A DNA stretch of 64,000 nucleotides from NCBI GenBank assembly GCA_027487515.1, contig JAIYDL010000007.1:1-64000 (forward strand), in the 5' to 3' direction. A program made the translations under genes and the position numbers. This stretch comes from Pseudomonadota bacterium. GTDB lineage: Bacteria; Bdellovibrionota; Bacteriovoracia; Bacteriovoracales; Bacteriovoracaceae. The notes under the pieces are model-generated. The model was not told the DNA's origin and made no database searches. It was given only the letters and a program-made list of their open reading frames with translations. The stretch's first letter is position 1. Each line of letters starts with the position of its first letter. Below are positions 25,744 through 34,098 of this stretch, piece by piece.

Positions 25744-26778
25744 CTACAGTCGAGTGAAGATCTCGAGGATTTCTTTTTCCGACAAGAGGGAGCCGTCGAT
25801 GCCCTTCTCTTTTAAGAACTCTGGATTGTACATCTTCGAGATCGCGCGCTCGCCGCCGTCACACATGAACGTCGCCACTCGCTTGCCCCGACCCATCTGA
25901 AGTGCCGTCGCAAAGGCCCCGGCCAAATTGAGCATAGAGCTCATCCCCATCACGAGGCCTTCTTTTTCTCTGAGATACATCGCAAGGCTCGTGAGCTTTT
26001 GATCATCGATGGTGAAGCAGCGGTCCTGCTGGATGTAGCGATAGTTTTCGACGAACCGGGTAATCCCAACACCTTCGGTCATGGTGTAGGCGCCGTCGGA
26101 CGCGAACTCACCCTGATTGAAGTAATTGGAGATCCCTGACCCAGAAGGATCTGGGATCACAATTTTTATGCGAGGATCTTTTTCCTTCAGGTACTTAGAG
26201 ACACCTCCGGCCGTTCCACCGGAGCCAGAGGCGACGGAGACCGCATCGATGCGCCCTTCGAGCTGAGCGTAGAGTTCCGGGGCGGTCGAAGTATAGTGAG
26301 ACAGGTAGTTATCCGGGTTATCGAACTGATTGGCCCACCAGTAGTCCGGAGAACTCTCGCCGATTTTCTTGCCCACCTTAAAGAAGTGTCGCTCGTCTGT
26401 GTAGGCGACGGCCTCTGTCTCGACGATCTGGGCCCCGTAGAGCCTGAGGACCTGGTGCTTTTCAGGCGCCATTCCTTTGGGCATCACGACGATGACCTTA
26501 TGGCCGAGGACCTGTCCCACCATGGCCAGGCCAATGCCTGTGTTCCCCGCGGTTCCCTCGACGATCGTCATGCCCGGTTTCAAGGTCCCCCGAACGATTG
26601 CCTCAATGACCATGCTAAGCGCAGGCCGATCCTTGATCGTTCCACCGGGATTGAGGTGCTCGCACTTCATGAAGATCTCTGAACCCGTGAGCGCAGAAAG
26701 GCTCTGAACCTTCATAACCGGAGTATTTCCGATCACCTGGAGGAGCCCTGTTGATTTCAGTTTCGTGCGAAGATCCAT
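25744..26778 (-). CDS. cysK: Cysteine synthase (PLP-dependent, CysK/CysM family)
   Basis: This 344-residue fold-type II PLP enzyme makes cysteine from O-acetylserine and sulfide. The PLP lysine is in LNPGGTIKDRPAL, the asparagine loop is EGTAGNTGIGLAM, and the phosphate-binding glycine loop is ASGSGGTAGGVSKYL. The residue before IKDR is Thr where CysK usually has Ser. The region PSGSGISNYFNQG matches the long-loop variants related to CysM/CBS-like synthases. It is transcribed divergently from the serine acetyltransferase gene, which makes its substrate, across 62 bases that appear to hold both promoters. Confidence 0.92.
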   Translation of the reverse strand: MDLRTKLKSTGLLQVIGNTPVMKVQSLSALTGSEIFMKCEHLNPGGTIKDRPALSMVIEAIVRGTLKPGMTIVEGTAGNTGIGLAMVGQVLGHKVIVVMPKGMAPEKHQVLRLYGAQIVETEAVAYTDERHFFKVGKKIGESSPDYWWANQFDNPDNYLSHYTSTAPELYAQLEGRIDAVSVASGSGGTAGGVSKYLKEKDPRIKIVIPDPSGSGISNYFNQGEFASDGAYTMTEGVGITRFVENYRYIQQDRCFTIDDQKLTSLAMYLREKEGLVMGMSSMLNLAGAFATALQMGRGKRVATFMCDGGERAISKMYNPEFLKEKGIDGSLLSEKEILEIFTRL

Positions 26779-26798
26779 TGATATTTCCCTGCGTGTTA

Positions 26799-26826
26799 TT
26801 GTACTTTTAAGAGCCCCGTTTATACT
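26799..26826 (+). promoter_or_regulatory. Predicted sigma-70-type promoter for serine acetyltransferase gene
   Basis: TTGTAC at 26799-26804 and TATACT at 26821-26826 are separated by 16 bases. Transcription would start near 26833, giving a very short leader before the ATG at 26841. The same short region must also serve the divergent cysteine synthase gene. Confidence 0.4.
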
Positions 26827-26840
26827 CCAAAAGGCCCCTC

Positions 26841-27632
26841 ATGTCTTCTAAACTTGCCCAGTTTTTACATGCTGACCGCTTGCAAACGGCGACTCTTCAA
26901 CTCAGCGTGGCCGATGTCCGGCAGGCAGTGGATGAAATCGTTCTCCTGCTCTTTCCTCAACGGGGAATCCAGGGACCTCGCAGCCTTTCCGACATCCAAG
27001 ACACCCTTAATTCACTGAAAAAACGCTTCACCAGCTACTTCGAGGCGGTTCATCAGTTAACTCCTGGCGCCAACGAAAAGTCCGCGGCCAACGTTGAGGT
27101 CTTTCTGGACCGGCTCCCTAAGCTCGCAGAAATGCTTGACCTCGACGCATCGGCAGCGCTACAGGGTGACCCCGCCGCCTACAGCCGGGAAGAGATCATC
27201 CTCACTTACCCTGGCTTCCACGCGGTCTGCATCTACCGGATTGCTCACGCGATCTATGAGCTCGGGATCCCGCTCATCCCGCGACTCCTCACAGAATACG
27301 CGCATGAAAAGACCGGAATCGATATCCATCCTGGGGCCCGGATCGGCGAGAGCTTTTTCATTGACCACGGCACCGGAGTCGTCATCGGAGAGACTGCGAG
27401 CATCGGCCGGAACGTGAAGATTTACCAGGGTGTTACACTCGGGGCCCTTTCGGTGAAGAAAAAACTCCAGTCCCTGAAGCGCCACCCCACCATCGAAGAC
27501 GACGTTGTGATCTACGCCAACTCGACGATCCTCGGCGGTGAAACCGTGATCGGCAAAGGCTCCATCATCGGTGGTAACACCTGGATCGTGGAGAGCGTGA
27601 GACCGGGCTCGGTCATCACCGTCACGGGGTAG
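26841..27632 (+). CDS. cysE: Serine O-acetyltransferase
   Basis: This 263-residue enzyme acetylates serine with acetyl-CoA, the first committed step to cysteine. The N-terminal helical domain (to about residue 140) carries the SAT-type region SREEIILTYPGFHAVCIYRI. The left-handed beta-helix follows with hexapeptide repeats (IDIHPGARIGESFFIDHGTGVVIGE, VKIYQGVTLGA). The catalytic Asp/His of FFIDHGTG are intact. It ends shortly after GSVITVTG, lacking a long C-terminal tail, so feedback control through a CysK-binding tail ending in isoleucine is not evident. It is followed four bases later by a rhodanese gene. Confidence 0.93.
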   Translation: MSSKLAQFLHADRLQTATLQLSVADVRQAVDEIVLLLFPQRGIQGPRSLSDIQDTLNSLKKRFTSYFEAVHQLTPGANEKSAANVEVFLDRLPKLAEMLDLDASAALQGDPAAYSREEIILTYPGFHAVCIYRIAHAIYELGIPLIPRLLTEYAHEKTGIDIHPGARIGESFFIDHGTGVVIGETASIGRNVKIYQGVTLGALSVKKKLQSLKRHPTIEDDVVIYANSTILGGETVIGKGSIIGGNTWIVESVRPGSVITVTG

Positions 27633-27636
27633 CCAG

Positions 27637-27948
27637 ATGGAGATCGAGAATAAAAAGATTCAAAAGTGGCTGGCCGAGAAGAAGGAGTTTACCTTCCTCG
27701 ACGTGCGCCGGGACGACGAACGGGAGCTCTGTCACCTGGGAGGCCTTCACATTCCACTCCATGAACTCGAGACCCGCTTCCAGGAGATTCCTCGGGACAA
27801 GCTGCCGCTCATCGTCTACTGCCACCACGGGGTCCGGAGCCTTTATGCGACCCAGTTTCTCAAGTACCAGGGCCATGACGCTCTCTCACTTCGCGGGGGA
27901 ATCGATGCCTGGTCCCTGGAGATTGACCCCGCCGTCCCCCGGTATTAG
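27637..27948 (+). CDS. Single-domain rhodanese-like sulfurtransferase
   Basis: This 103-residue single rhodanese domain has FLDVRRDDERELCHLGGLHIP at the N-terminal CDC25-like signature and IVYCHHGVRSLYA as the active-site loop with the catalytic cysteine. Such proteins carry persulfide sulfur. It begins four bases after the serine acetyltransferase stop, so it is co-transcribed with a cysteine-synthesis gene, which fits sulfur handling. There is no signal peptide, so it acts in the cytoplasm. Confidence 0.9.
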   Translation: MEIENKKIQKWLAEKKEFTFLDVRRDDERELCHLGGLHIPLHELETRFQEIPRDKLPLIVYCHHGVRSLYATQFLKYQGHDALSLRGGIDAWSLEIDPAVPRY

Positions 27949-27969
27949 AATCAAACCTAGGAGAGACAC

Positions 27970-28074
27970 ATGGGAAACATCATTAATAAAACATTCGGCA
28001 CAATTCTCGTCGGCGCCGCCATCACCTTAGGCGCAGGATTCCTCTTCGGGCTCCCCTTCAACTTTTTCATGTAG
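27970..28074 (+). CDS. 34-residue single-helix membrane peptide
   Basis: ATG at 27970 follows a GGAGAG-type ribosome site by a few bases and runs to TAG at 28072-28074. The product begins MGNIINKTFGTILVGAAIT and is almost wholly hydrophobic afterwards, ending in PFNFFM, which fits a single transmembrane helix. It lies 21 bases after the rhodanese gene on the same strand. The good ribosome site and coherent hydrophobic sequence support translation, but the function is unknown. Confidence 0.55.
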   Translation: MGNIINKTFGTILVGAAITLGAGFLFGLPFNFFM

Positions 28075-28082
28075 CTCCTGCC

Positions 28083-28778
28083 TCACGGCTTTTCCGAACC
28101 CTTCTCGAGCTTCGCCTCGTGCTCATAGAAGTACCACCATCCAAAGTACCACGCCGAAAGAGCACTCCCTAAATGCCAGATGGAGTGTCCGTAGGGAACG
28201 TACTTCATCGCGCAGAACGTTTCGTACTTGTCGATCAGCATGAAGATCACCGAGATCCCCAGAAGAAAGAACGAAATGATGAGGTTCCTCTCCCAGAGGA
28301 TCGATAGACCTTTGTGGTAAAGGAAATCCACCAGGGCGACGGAGAAAAAAATGAGCGCCACATAGAACTGGGACCACACGTCCAGAGGAACCAGGAGGAC
28401 GTAGAGGAAGAGGTAGTAGCCCGGGTAGAGGATGTAGTGGGAGATGTGCTGGAGGGGCGAGCGCTCTATCAGTCGGGTGAAGAAGAAGAAGGTCTGGAGG
28501 AAAATGATGGACGTGTAGTCCATCGCCATCGCCGCACGGATGTAGGTCGAGTGAGCGAACATGCTCGAGAGCCCGACGATCCCGAGGAGTGTGGACCAAA
28601 GGATAAGTTTTTTGCCCGGCTTTTTGTGACGTACCAGAAGCAGCACCGCGACGATGAGGTACGGCAGGGAACTCGCGATGGAGACCGGTTGGCAAACCCA
28701 GCAGCCATCCATCATGCGCTCACAGCCGCAGTTCGGGAAACAATCAGTCCGAGCGAAGATCGACCAGAAATCTATCAT
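28083..28778 (-). CDS. Ceramidase-like seven-helix membrane hydrolase (CREST superfamily)
   Basis: This 231-residue protein has about seven hydrophobic segments after a cysteine-rich N-terminal stretch (CFPNCGCERMMDGCWVCQP). The CREST-superfamily zinc-hydrolase pattern is visible: a Ser and His in an early helix (SSMFAHSTY), an Asp in a later helix (VALVDFLYHKG), and a final HxxxH (GHSIWHLGSALS). In alkaline ceramidases these residues hold zinc and hydrolyse an amide bond in the membrane. The start overlaps the stop of the TRAP large permease gene by four bases, so it is the last gene of the transporter operon. The assignment to ceramidase rather than another CREST member is tentative. Confidence 0.72.
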   Translation of the reverse strand: MIDFWSIFARTDCFPNCGCERMMDGCWVCQPVSIASSLPYLIVAVLLLVRHKKPGKKLILWSTLLGIVGLSSMFAHSTYIRAAMAMDYTSIIFLQTFFFFTRLIERSPLQHISHYILYPGYYLFLYVLLVPLDVWSQFYVALIFFSVALVDFLYHKGLSILWERNLIISFFLLGISVIFMLIDKYETFCAMKYVPYGHSIWHLGSALSAWYFGWWYFYEHEAKLEKGSEKP

Positions 28779-30034
28779 ACGAACACCAAGCTTATCATGG
28801 GGATGAAGGAAATGATCATGAGACCCACAAGCATGACGACGAGGAACGGGAGCACCGCCCGGATGACGTCAACCAGGGGTTGCTTAAAGATCCCTGAGGC
28901 CACGAAGAGGTTAATTCCGATCGGCGGAGTGAGGTAGCCGATCTCGAGGTTCACGATCATGATGATACCGAAGTGGACCGGGTCTACCCCGTAGTGCACG
29001 GCCATGGGCGTGAGGATGGGTGCGAGGACGAGGATCGCGCTCATGATGTCCATGAAGCAGCCGACGATGAGAAGGAGGAGGTTCACCGCGAGAAGGAACG
29101 TGATCTTGGAGCTGATGAGCCCGGACATCCAGTCGACCATCTGCTGGGGGATCTGCTCGAAGGTCATGAACTTATTTAGGCTCACGGCGAGGATCAAAAT
29201 GAGGAAGAGCATCCCGAGCATTTCCGCCGTTTCTCTGAAGACCGCCAGGAACTCGGAGAAGCGGAGCTCCCGGTGAATCAGGAACTCCACGACCACGGCG
29301 TAGAGCACTGCCACCGCCGCGGACTCCGTAGCGGTGAAGAAACCGCTGTAGATTCCTCCCAGGATGATCAAGGGCATTAGGAGGGAGAAGACTCCACGGC
29401 GGAGATCTTGGAGAAAGAGCTTGAGCTCGAAGCGTGTGGTATGAATCTTCGGGCGAGCGTAGAGCATGTACCCCGAGAGGAGAATCACCAGGAGGATCCC
29501 GGGCCCGATGCCGGCCTTGAAGAGGTCAACCACACTCACCCCGGCCATGATCGCGAAGATGATCATCGGGATGCTCGGGGGAATGATGATCCCGAGAGTT
29601 CCTCCGGTGGCCAGGACGCCGGCCGAGAGCTTCTTCGAGTACCCGGCCTCGAGGAGCGCCGGATACATCAGCGACCCGATGGCGATCAAGGTGACCGGAG
29701 ATGACCCGGAGATCGCCGCGAACACGGCGCAGGAGAGGATGGCCGCGACTCCCATGCCCCCGGGGATTCCGGCCGTGAGCGAGCGCGCGACATTGATCAG
29801 GCGCTTGGAGATGCTCCCCTTGGTCATGATCTGTCCGGCCAGGACAAAGAGCGGGATTGCCAGAAGAATCTCTTTGTCGGCGGCGTAGAAGATGTCACCG
29901 ACGACGACGGAAAGGGTCTCTCCAGAAACATTGATGTAACAGATCCCGGCCAGGGCACCCATGATGACGAACAACGGAAGGCCCAAGAGGAGAGAGACGA
30001 CGAGGGCGAGACCGATGAGCAGACTGGTGGCCAT
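28775..30034 (-). CDS. dctM: TRAP transporter large permease (DctM)
   Basis: This is a 419-residue integral membrane protein with about twelve helices of the DctM/ion-transporter superfamily. It starts MATSLLIGLALVVSLLLGLPLFV and contains the characteristic ILSCAVFAAISGSSPVT and GGTLGIIIPPSIPM regions. It forms the sodium-driven channel with DctQ. I set the start at the ATG whose first base overlaps the DctQ stop (TAATG), because the open frame upstream is inside DctQ. Its stop is overlapped by the ceramidase-like gene. Confidence 0.93.
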   Translation of the reverse strand: MATSLLIGLALVVSLLLGLPLFVIMGALAGICYINVSGETLSVVVGDIFYAADKEILLAIPLFVLAGQIMTKGSISKRLINVARSLTAGIPGGMGVAAILSCAVFAAISGSSPVTLIAIGSLMYPALLEAGYSKKLSAGVLATGGTLGIIIPPSIPMIIFAIMAGVSVVDLFKAGIGPGILLVILLSGYMLYARPKIHTTRFELKLFLQDLRRGVFSLLMPLIILGGIYSGFFTATESAAVAVLYAVVVEFLIHRELRFSEFLAVFRETAEMLGMLFLILILAVSLNKFMTFEQIPQQMVDWMSGLISSKITFLLAVNLLLLIVGCFMDIMSAILVLAPILTPMAVHYGVDPVHFGIIMIVNLEIGYLTPPIGINLFVASGIFKQPLVDVIRAVLPFLVVMLVGLMIISFIPMISLVFV

Positions 30035-30522
30035 TAGTGCACCGCCTGCGGATCTTTTTCCCGAGGGAAGAAGATGAAATAAAGGTAGCGTAAGCTCATG
30101 GAGAAAAACGTGTACGGAATGATCGCCTGGAGGACCCACATCGGCATGTCGATGATGACATTTCGATCAGCGAACTCTCTGGACTCGAGTACGTAGGTCC
30201 AGGAATAGTAGGTCATGGCCCCGGTAAACGCGAACACCACGAGGTTATGAAGCCGGAGATAGAGAGGGCGAAGCTTTCCCGTCCAGAGCTTGTCGGCAAC
30301 CTCGGGCCGCAGGTGCTCGGCTTTCTGGGCCACCAAGATGGCGCCTAAGAAACCGGCCCAGATCATCATGTAGACGGCGCCTTTCTGCGCCCACGGAATC
30401 CCGGTCCGGAAGAGTTCCCGAGCCCCGACGTCGAGGATCACAAAGGCCGTGAGGATGAGCACCAAAATGGAAGCCAAGAAGCTTTCAAGTTTGGTTAAAA
30501 TCTCCAGTAGGCGGTTCATCAT
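30034..30522 (-). CDS. dctQ: TRAP transporter small permease (DctQ)
   Basis: This 162-residue protein has four hydrophobic segments and the DctQ pattern: a first helix with FVILDVGARELFRTGIPWAQKGAVYMMIWAGFLGA, then RPEVADKLW in the cytoplasmic loop. It pairs with DctM in the membrane. It overlaps the binding-protein gene by four bases upstream and the large permease gene by one base downstream. Confidence 0.92.
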   Translation of the reverse strand: MMNRLLEILTKLESFLASILVLILTAFVILDVGARELFRTGIPWAQKGAVYMMIWAGFLGAILVAQKAEHLRPEVADKLWTGKLRPLYLRLHNLVVFAFTGAMTYYSWTYVLESREFADRNVIIDMPMWVLQAIIPYTFFSMSLRYLYFIFFPREKDPQAVH

Positions 30523-31514
30523 TTTTTTGCCTTAAAAGCTTTCTTCCCTTCTTGGATCAGGGCGTAGATCTTGGCCGACTCTCCCCCGATCTCTTTCACG
30601 GCCTGCTCCGCAAGGCCTTCGGAAGCCTTCTTGAAGGCCTCGCGCTCGCTTGCACTTAGGTTATACGTGCTCACTCCCGATTCCTTCAGGACTGTGAGAA
30701 GACCCTCGCCCAATTTACGGACGTTTGAGCGGATCTCTTTGGCCAACTCATTGCCCGGCCCGGTTAGAATCTTTTTCTGATTGGCATCGAGGCGGTCCCA
30801 GAACTTTTTCGAATAGAACACCGCCGCCGGCTGGTAGATGTGATTGGTCACTGAGTAGAACTTGATCGCCGTCTGCCATTCCGCCGCGAGGGTGAACAGG
30901 GGCGTATTATCAAACGCCTCGACGACGCCGGTCTGAAGCGCCGGCAGCACCTCCGGGGTCGCGATGGCCACCGGAGAAGCCCCGAGCTTTTTCCAAAACG
31001 CGAGGTGAACCTTGGACTCCTGAGACCGAATCTTCACCGCTTTAAGGTCGGCCGGCGACTTGATGAGCTTCGTCTTGTGCCCGATGCTACGCCAGCCGTT
31101 TTCCGCCCAGGTCAGCATCACGAAGCCCTTGGCCTCGAAGAGCTTCCGGAACGGGGCCAGGAGGTAGTTGTCGAGGATAAAGTCCGCCTCTTCAGAACTC
31201 TCGAAGAGGTACGGTACCTCCAAGAGGTCGAGCTCGGGGATGATGCTTGCCATGGAGCCACAGGTTAGTCCCCCGCCCTCGATGTTGCCGCGGCGGATTT
31301 TCTGCATGATCTCTAGCTCACCTCCGAGCTGCCCCCCGAGGTAGGTTTTAATCTTGATCTGATTCCCCGATTCTTTGGCGACGCGAACCTTGATTTCTTC
31401 AAGGGAGTCGGCCCAGGGAGTACCGGCCGGAGCAATCGTGCCGAACTTCACCGAGAGTTCTTTGCCGTAGGCCTGGGTCGAGAGGAGAGCGAAGAAGAGC
31501 AGTGCGAGTTTCAT
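30519..31514 (-). CDS. dctP: TRAP transporter periplasmic substrate-binding protein (DctP)
   Basis: This 331-residue protein has a signal peptide (MKLALLFFALLSTQAYG-K) and the DctP fold: LSVKFGTIAPAGTPWADSLEE, GGQLGGELEIMQKIRRGNIEG, and KAVKIRSQESKVH with the conserved arginine that normally holds a carboxylate. It captures substrate in the periplasm. In TRAP systems with a TatT partner, as in Treponema, hydrophobic ligands have been proposed. It follows the TatT gene by ten bases and has an AAGGAG ribosome site. Confidence 0.92.
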   Translation of the reverse strand: MKLALLFFALLSTQAYGKELSVKFGTIAPAGTPWADSLEEIKVRVAKESGNQIKIKTYLGGQLGGELEIMQKIRRGNIEGGGLTCGSMASIIPELDLLEVPYLFESSEEADFILDNYLLAPFRKLFEAKGFVMLTWAENGWRSIGHKTKLIKSPADLKAVKIRSQESKVHLAFWKKLGASPVAIATPEVLPALQTGVVEAFDNTPLFTLAAEWQTAIKFYSVTNHIYQPAAVFYSKKFWDRLDANQKKILTGPGNELAKEIRSNVRKLGEGLLTVLKESGVSTYNLSASEREAFKKASEGLAEQAVKEIGGESAKIYALIQEGKKAFKAKK

Positions 31515-31524
31515 GGAGAGCTCC

Positions 31525-32388
31525 TTAAAAAAGATCGTCTGCGGTGTTCAGAAGTCGCTGGGCCTTTTTCTTCTCCCAAGTGTTCTCCGGACCGAGCTCC
31601 GGGTGCCGGTCTTCTTTCGAGGAGAGCACCTCCTGGAGAAGTGCATCGAAGAGTTTCCGGTCCTGGATCTTCGTGGCATAGACTTCTGCCATCAGCACCT
31701 TCGTGCCGAGGTACTCCGGTGCGGCAGCGAGGGAGCGGTCGAAGGAGGTTCGACTCTTCTTCATGTCACCGCCGGCGAAGGACGGTGCGACTGCATAGTA
31801 GCCTCCCCAGTACCGAGCGGCGGCACCAAAAAAGTAGTCAGGGGCAAGCTTCTCGACTCGTTCGATCATCGCCTTGATGCGAGTTTTGTACTTCAGAGCA
31901 GCGGTGATACCACTGGCCTTCGCCCACTTCCCGAGACTCGCTGCTGTCCAGTAGATCGCCGGGACCTCGGCCACCGTGAGCACCCCCAGAGATTCCTCGA
32001 GGGATTTTCCACTCTCGACGAGCGTCCGGAACTCTGCGTTCGTGGCCATCGCCTTCTCACCAAACGCAGCCGCCCGCTCGTAGGTTTCCTTCTTCTCTGC
32101 CGCTCCGTCCAGCTGAGCATCGGCGAGGAAGTAGTTCCCGCGAGTCAGGTAGATCAAGGGTTCTAGGGCAGCGGGCCGGGCCCGGTGAAGCTCCTCAAAT
32201 TTGGCCAGGGATTCCTTGAGCTTCGAGGTTTCAACTCTCCCCGACCAAAGGGCCTTCGCCTCGGCCAGGATCCGCGCTTCATCGGCGGCGGTGAGGGAAA
32301 CGGACTTGGTCTCCTTCTGCCAACCCTCTTTCCGGGAAGCACAGGAGCTCAGGACGAGCGAGAAAATCAAACAGCAAAAAAACTTCAT
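31525..32388 (-). CDS. TatT-family lipoprotein of TRAP-T transporter
   Basis: This 287-residue lipoprotein has a lipobox (FSLVLSSC-A) after a short signal peptide. The mature part is helical with TPR-like features. Patterns such as ALEPLIYLTRGNYFLADAQLD, VPAIYWTAASLGKWAKASG and YYAVAPSFAGGDMKKSRTSFDRSLA are typical of the TRAP transporter T-component family described in Treponema pallidum (TatT), which associates with the DctP partner. It is the first gene of the five-gene operon, with a GGAGG site before ATG. As a lipoprotein it may sit at the outer or inner membrane and pass ligand to DctP. Confidence 0.85.
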   Translation of the reverse strand: MKFFCCLIFSLVLSSCASRKEGWQKETKSVSLTAADEARILAEAKALWSGRVETSKLKESLAKFEELHRARPAALEPLIYLTRGNYFLADAQLDGAAEKKETYERAAAFGEKAMATNAEFRTLVESGKSLEESLGVLTVAEVPAIYWTAASLGKWAKASGITAALKYKTRIKAMIERVEKLAPDYFFGAAARYWGGYYAVAPSFAGGDMKKSRTSFDRSLAAAPEYLGTKVLMAEVYATKIQDRKLFDALLQEVLSSKEDRHPELGPENTWEKKKAQRLLNTADDLF

Positions 32389-32624
32389 CTGAAACCTCCG
32401 GAGCGTATCATTAAATTAAAAAAGAACTCAGAGATCCTGCCAAGCACATAATGCCTAAGATTTTCTCCCTTCATGGTTTCCAAATCGGCCCGAAAACCCC
32501 TGCGAGTACTGGGAATCGTGTCTCCCCGAGCAGGGAAAAGGGTCACCAGGCAAAATGAAGATTAGGCTTCGCCTAAGAATGAGGAATTGTTTGTTTGACG
32601 CCATACCGATATTCTAGACATGGT

Positions 32625-33575
32625 ATGAAAATTATAAAAGTCATGGTTTTAAATGCCCAGGATCTCTTCCTCTTCATGGATAAGCACACCCATACCGAAA
32701 CCCCAGTGACCGAGCTCTCTGAGATCAAGTGGCAGATGATGAGTTCATCGCTTTTATCTAACAAGTCCAAAGAAAAATGCGTTCTCCTCGGGAATACGAT
32801 CCGGGACGCGGACGCAGATGTTGTCATGATCACAGAGGTCGGTGGTCCGGAGTCACTGGAGAACTTTGCGCGGTTCGTCCTCAATGATGACTACCTGGCC
32901 TTCTGCCTCCCCTCGAACTCTGACCGAGGCATCGACCTGGGGTACTTGGTTCGCCGAACGCTTCCCTACGAAGTCCGGCTCACCGGCCACACCGACTACC
33001 GCCTCCCGGAGCCGGCCCGACGGTTCTCCCGCGATGTGCTAAAGCTCGAGCTCTTGAACGACGGGAAGCCGTGCCTGATTGCACTCCTGGTGCACATCAA
33101 GTCCAAGCTGGACCTGCGGCGCACGGACTTCGAAGGCCGCACCCGCAGAATTCTCGAAGTGAAGGGTCTCCTAGAGATCTTCAAGGCGGCCCGTGCTGCG
33201 CACCCGGACGTCCCGATTCTGGTGGGCGGGGACATGAATGGCCACGCCGGCGAAAGAGACACGGAGGAAGAGTTTAAGGCCATCTATGACACGACTGACC
33301 TACGGGATATTGCCTACCTCGCGGGGATTCCGGACGAGGAGCGCTTTAGCTACATTTACTTTACCCGCGGCGGAAACCGCTTCGTCCAGCAGATTGACTA
33401 CCTTTTTTTGGAAGAACGCTGGCGCGGACTCCTCGTACCGGGGGAGTGCTACTTTCCCAGATACAGGAACCTCACTGGGGCGCCGCTGCCAATTCCTCGG
33501 CGCATGGAGCAGAAGAACATTTTACCCTCGGATCACTACCCTTTTCTCGCAACTTTAAGCCTCCCAGAATCTTAA
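32625..33575 (+). CDS. Endonuclease/exonuclease/phosphatase (EEP) family hydrolase
   Basis: The product has the EEP fold motifs in order: an early Asn (MVLNAQDLFL), a metal-binding Glu (ADVVMITEVGG), LGYLVRRTLP, the catalytic core GGDMNGHAG and the terminal SDHYPFLATL with Asp-His. I use ATG at 32625 (MKIIKVMVLNAQ), since the next domain begins there; an upstream ATG at 32595 would add ten residues without a clear ribosome site. There is no signal peptide, so it is cytoplasmic. It could be a nuclease or a phosphodiesterase; the sequence alone does not decide. Confidence 0.85.
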   Translation: MKIIKVMVLNAQDLFLFMDKHTHTETPVTELSEIKWQMMSSSLLSNKSKEKCVLLGNTIRDADADVVMITEVGGPESLENFARFVLNDDYLAFCLPSNSDRGIDLGYLVRRTLPYEVRLTGHTDYRLPEPARRFSRDVLKLELLNDGKPCLIALLVHIKSKLDLRRTDFEGRTRRILEVKGLLEIFKAARAAHPDVPILVGGDMNGHAGERDTEEEFKAIYDTTDLRDIAYLAGIPDEERFSYIYFTRGGNRFVQQIDYLFLEERWRGLLVPGECYFPRYRNLTGAPLPIPRRMEQKNILPSDHYPFLATLSLPES

Positions 33576-33667
33576 ACCCTGCAGCAACACGGAACCTCTG
33601 GCCTTTTTAAGGTGTTGTGCTATTTTTACCGAATAATAATTTGGTTTTAAACTTCAAGAGGGGATCC

Positions 33668-33910
33668 ATGGCCTACGACAAAAAAGATTCTGGAGAGAAC
33701 GTTCGCATTGATATTACTGACGGCTTCGCAGTTGAGCGTGCCCTCAAGAAGTTCAAGCGTCTCTGTGATGCTTTTGGAATCGTGAAGGAATACCGGGCCC
33801 GTGAGTACTATCAAAAGCCTTCCGTGAAGCGCGTTCTCAAGAGCGAAGAAGCTGAGAAGCGCCGGAAGAAGACGAACTCAAAAATGGGCCGCGGCTCTAA
33901 GAAAATCTAA
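33668..33910 (+). CDS. rpsU: 30S ribosomal protein S21
   Basis: This is an 80-residue basic protein with the S21 core (AVERALKKFKRLCDAFGIVKEYRAREYYQKPSVKR) and a Lys/Arg-rich tail. S21 binds the small subunit near the anti-Shine-Dalgarno region. I use ATG at 33668, preceded by GAGGGG; the open frame upstream is non-coding. It is followed directly by a strong intrinsic terminator. It is a stand-alone gene here, without dnaG/rpoD beside it. Confidence 0.95.
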   Translation: MAYDKKDSGENVRIDITDGFAVERALKKFKRLCDAFGIVKEYRAREYYQKPSVKRVLKSEEAEKRRKKTNSKMGRGSKKI

Positions 33911-33922
33911 GCGCACCATAAA

Positions 33923-33950
33923 AAAGGCCCCTTCCTGGGGCCTTTGCTTT
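33923..33950 (+). terminator. Intrinsic terminator after rpsU
   Basis: A nine-base stem AAAGGCCCC (33923-33931) pairs with GGGGCCTTT (33937-33945) around a five-base loop and is followed by a T-rich stretch. It begins about 13 bases after the rpsU stop codon. Confidence 0.85.
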
Positions 33951-34098
33951 TGCGTTGGTTTTAACTTTTTTCTTCCCTGACTCGTCTTCGTCCTGAATCC
34001 TACTCTTCCTTGATCTTCCTTCCCTGCTTGAGATCATCCGGATCTCCCCGTCCTTGGCAAGAGGTGCGCAGGAATCCTTTCCGGCGAACCTCCCTGGA

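Noticed and set aside
32562-32576. Short hairpin TTAGGC-TTC-GCCTAA before the EEP gene
   Set aside because: A six-base stem without a T-run; too weak to call a terminator or regulator.
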